From assembly GCF_000785785.1 (NCBI RefSeq), contig NZ_JRQN01000004.1, positions 1-64,000 on the forward strand: a stretch of DNA of 64,000 bases, read 5' to 3'. Position 1 is the first letter of the stretch. Every line of letters begins with the position of its first letter. Origin of the DNA: Streptococcus uberis. GTDB lineage: Bacteria; Bacillota; Bacilli; Lactobacillales; Streptococcaceae. The notes below the pieces were generated by a model. It ran no database searches. It saw only the letters and a list, made by a program, of their open reading frames with translations, and was not told the origin of the DNA. Shown here piece after piece: positions 63,949 through 64,000 of the stretch. The position numbers and the translations under genes are program-made.

Positions 63949-64000
63949 ATTTTAAATTTAAACCTCCTAAGCCGAATTGAACCAACACAAAAAATAACAG

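Overview
The window reads as chromosome of a low-GC Gram-positive coccus, almost certainly a pyogenic-group Streptococcus. The evidence is a tRNA cluster without encoded CCA ends, a YSIRK-type signal peptide, LPETG sorting signals, a ScpA/C5a-peptidase-like subtilase, mannose-family PTS genes, and an N-glycan utilisation cluster resembling the one near the SPy1586-SPy1604 genes of S. pyogenes. I cannot fix the species from sequence alone.

Layout: (1) 1-678, seven tRNA genes (the first is cut by the window edge) and terminators. (2) 727-3957, conserved genes: a DUF960 protein, a nucleoside tri/diphosphate phosphatase-like DUF402 protein, recX and rlmD. (3) 3958-5690, decayed remnants of an integrative element (RepA-type initiator, cytosine DNA methyltransferase) next to rlmD. 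(4) 5693-22635, a mucin-type O-glycan module: GntR-agaS-lacD, a wall-anchored GH101 endo-alpha-N-acetylgalactosaminidase, a second GntR divergent from the GH35 beta-galactosidase bgaC, a complete mannose-family PTS, nagA and galM. (5) 22636-24400, a graveyard of IS fragments. (6) 24400-29214, galR divergent from galK-galT-galE. (7) 29215-31060, more IS and regulator debris. (8) 31061-35815, a surface M14 carboxypeptidase, a GNAT acetyltransferase and an SGNH esterase. (9) 35833-56616, an N-glycan module: GH38, GH125, a GntR/LacI hybrid regulator, GH84, GH92, a ROK kinase, an ABC importer without its ATPase, YesL, a YesM/YesN-type two-component system and a GH2 beta-galactosidase. (10) 57010-59936, an MFS transporter, a second shikimate dehydrogenase and a DedA protein. 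(11) 60176-63853, a C5a-peptidase-like LPXTG subtilase.

How it works together (inference from family knowledge): GH101 at the cell wall releases Gal-beta-1,3-GalNAc from O-glycoproteins, and the PTS imports it. BgaC splits off galactose, which enters the Leloir pathway (GalM, GalK, GalT, GalE). The GalNAc-phosphate part goes through NagA, AgaS and LacD; the tagatose-6-phosphate kinase (LacC) is not in the window. In the second module none of the glycosidases has a signal peptide, so N-glycan pieces are probably imported by the ABC transporter and trimmed in the cytoplasm by GH2 (Gal), GH84 (GlcNAc) and GH92/GH38/GH125 (mannose). Carbon-catabolite (cre-like) sites lie at GH101, bgaC, nagA, the M14 peptidase and the GH125/GntR divergent promoters.

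Two features stand out. First, the regulatory DNA of the N-glycan module is unusually readable: three CTATANTTTGT direct repeats spaced 20-21 bp abut the importer promoter, and one 14-bp palindrome carries both -35 boxes of a divergent promoter pair. Second, five genes and one tRNA each lack exactly one base, in every case one C (or G on the other strand) from a C/G run. This may be a systematic sequence error or real decay.
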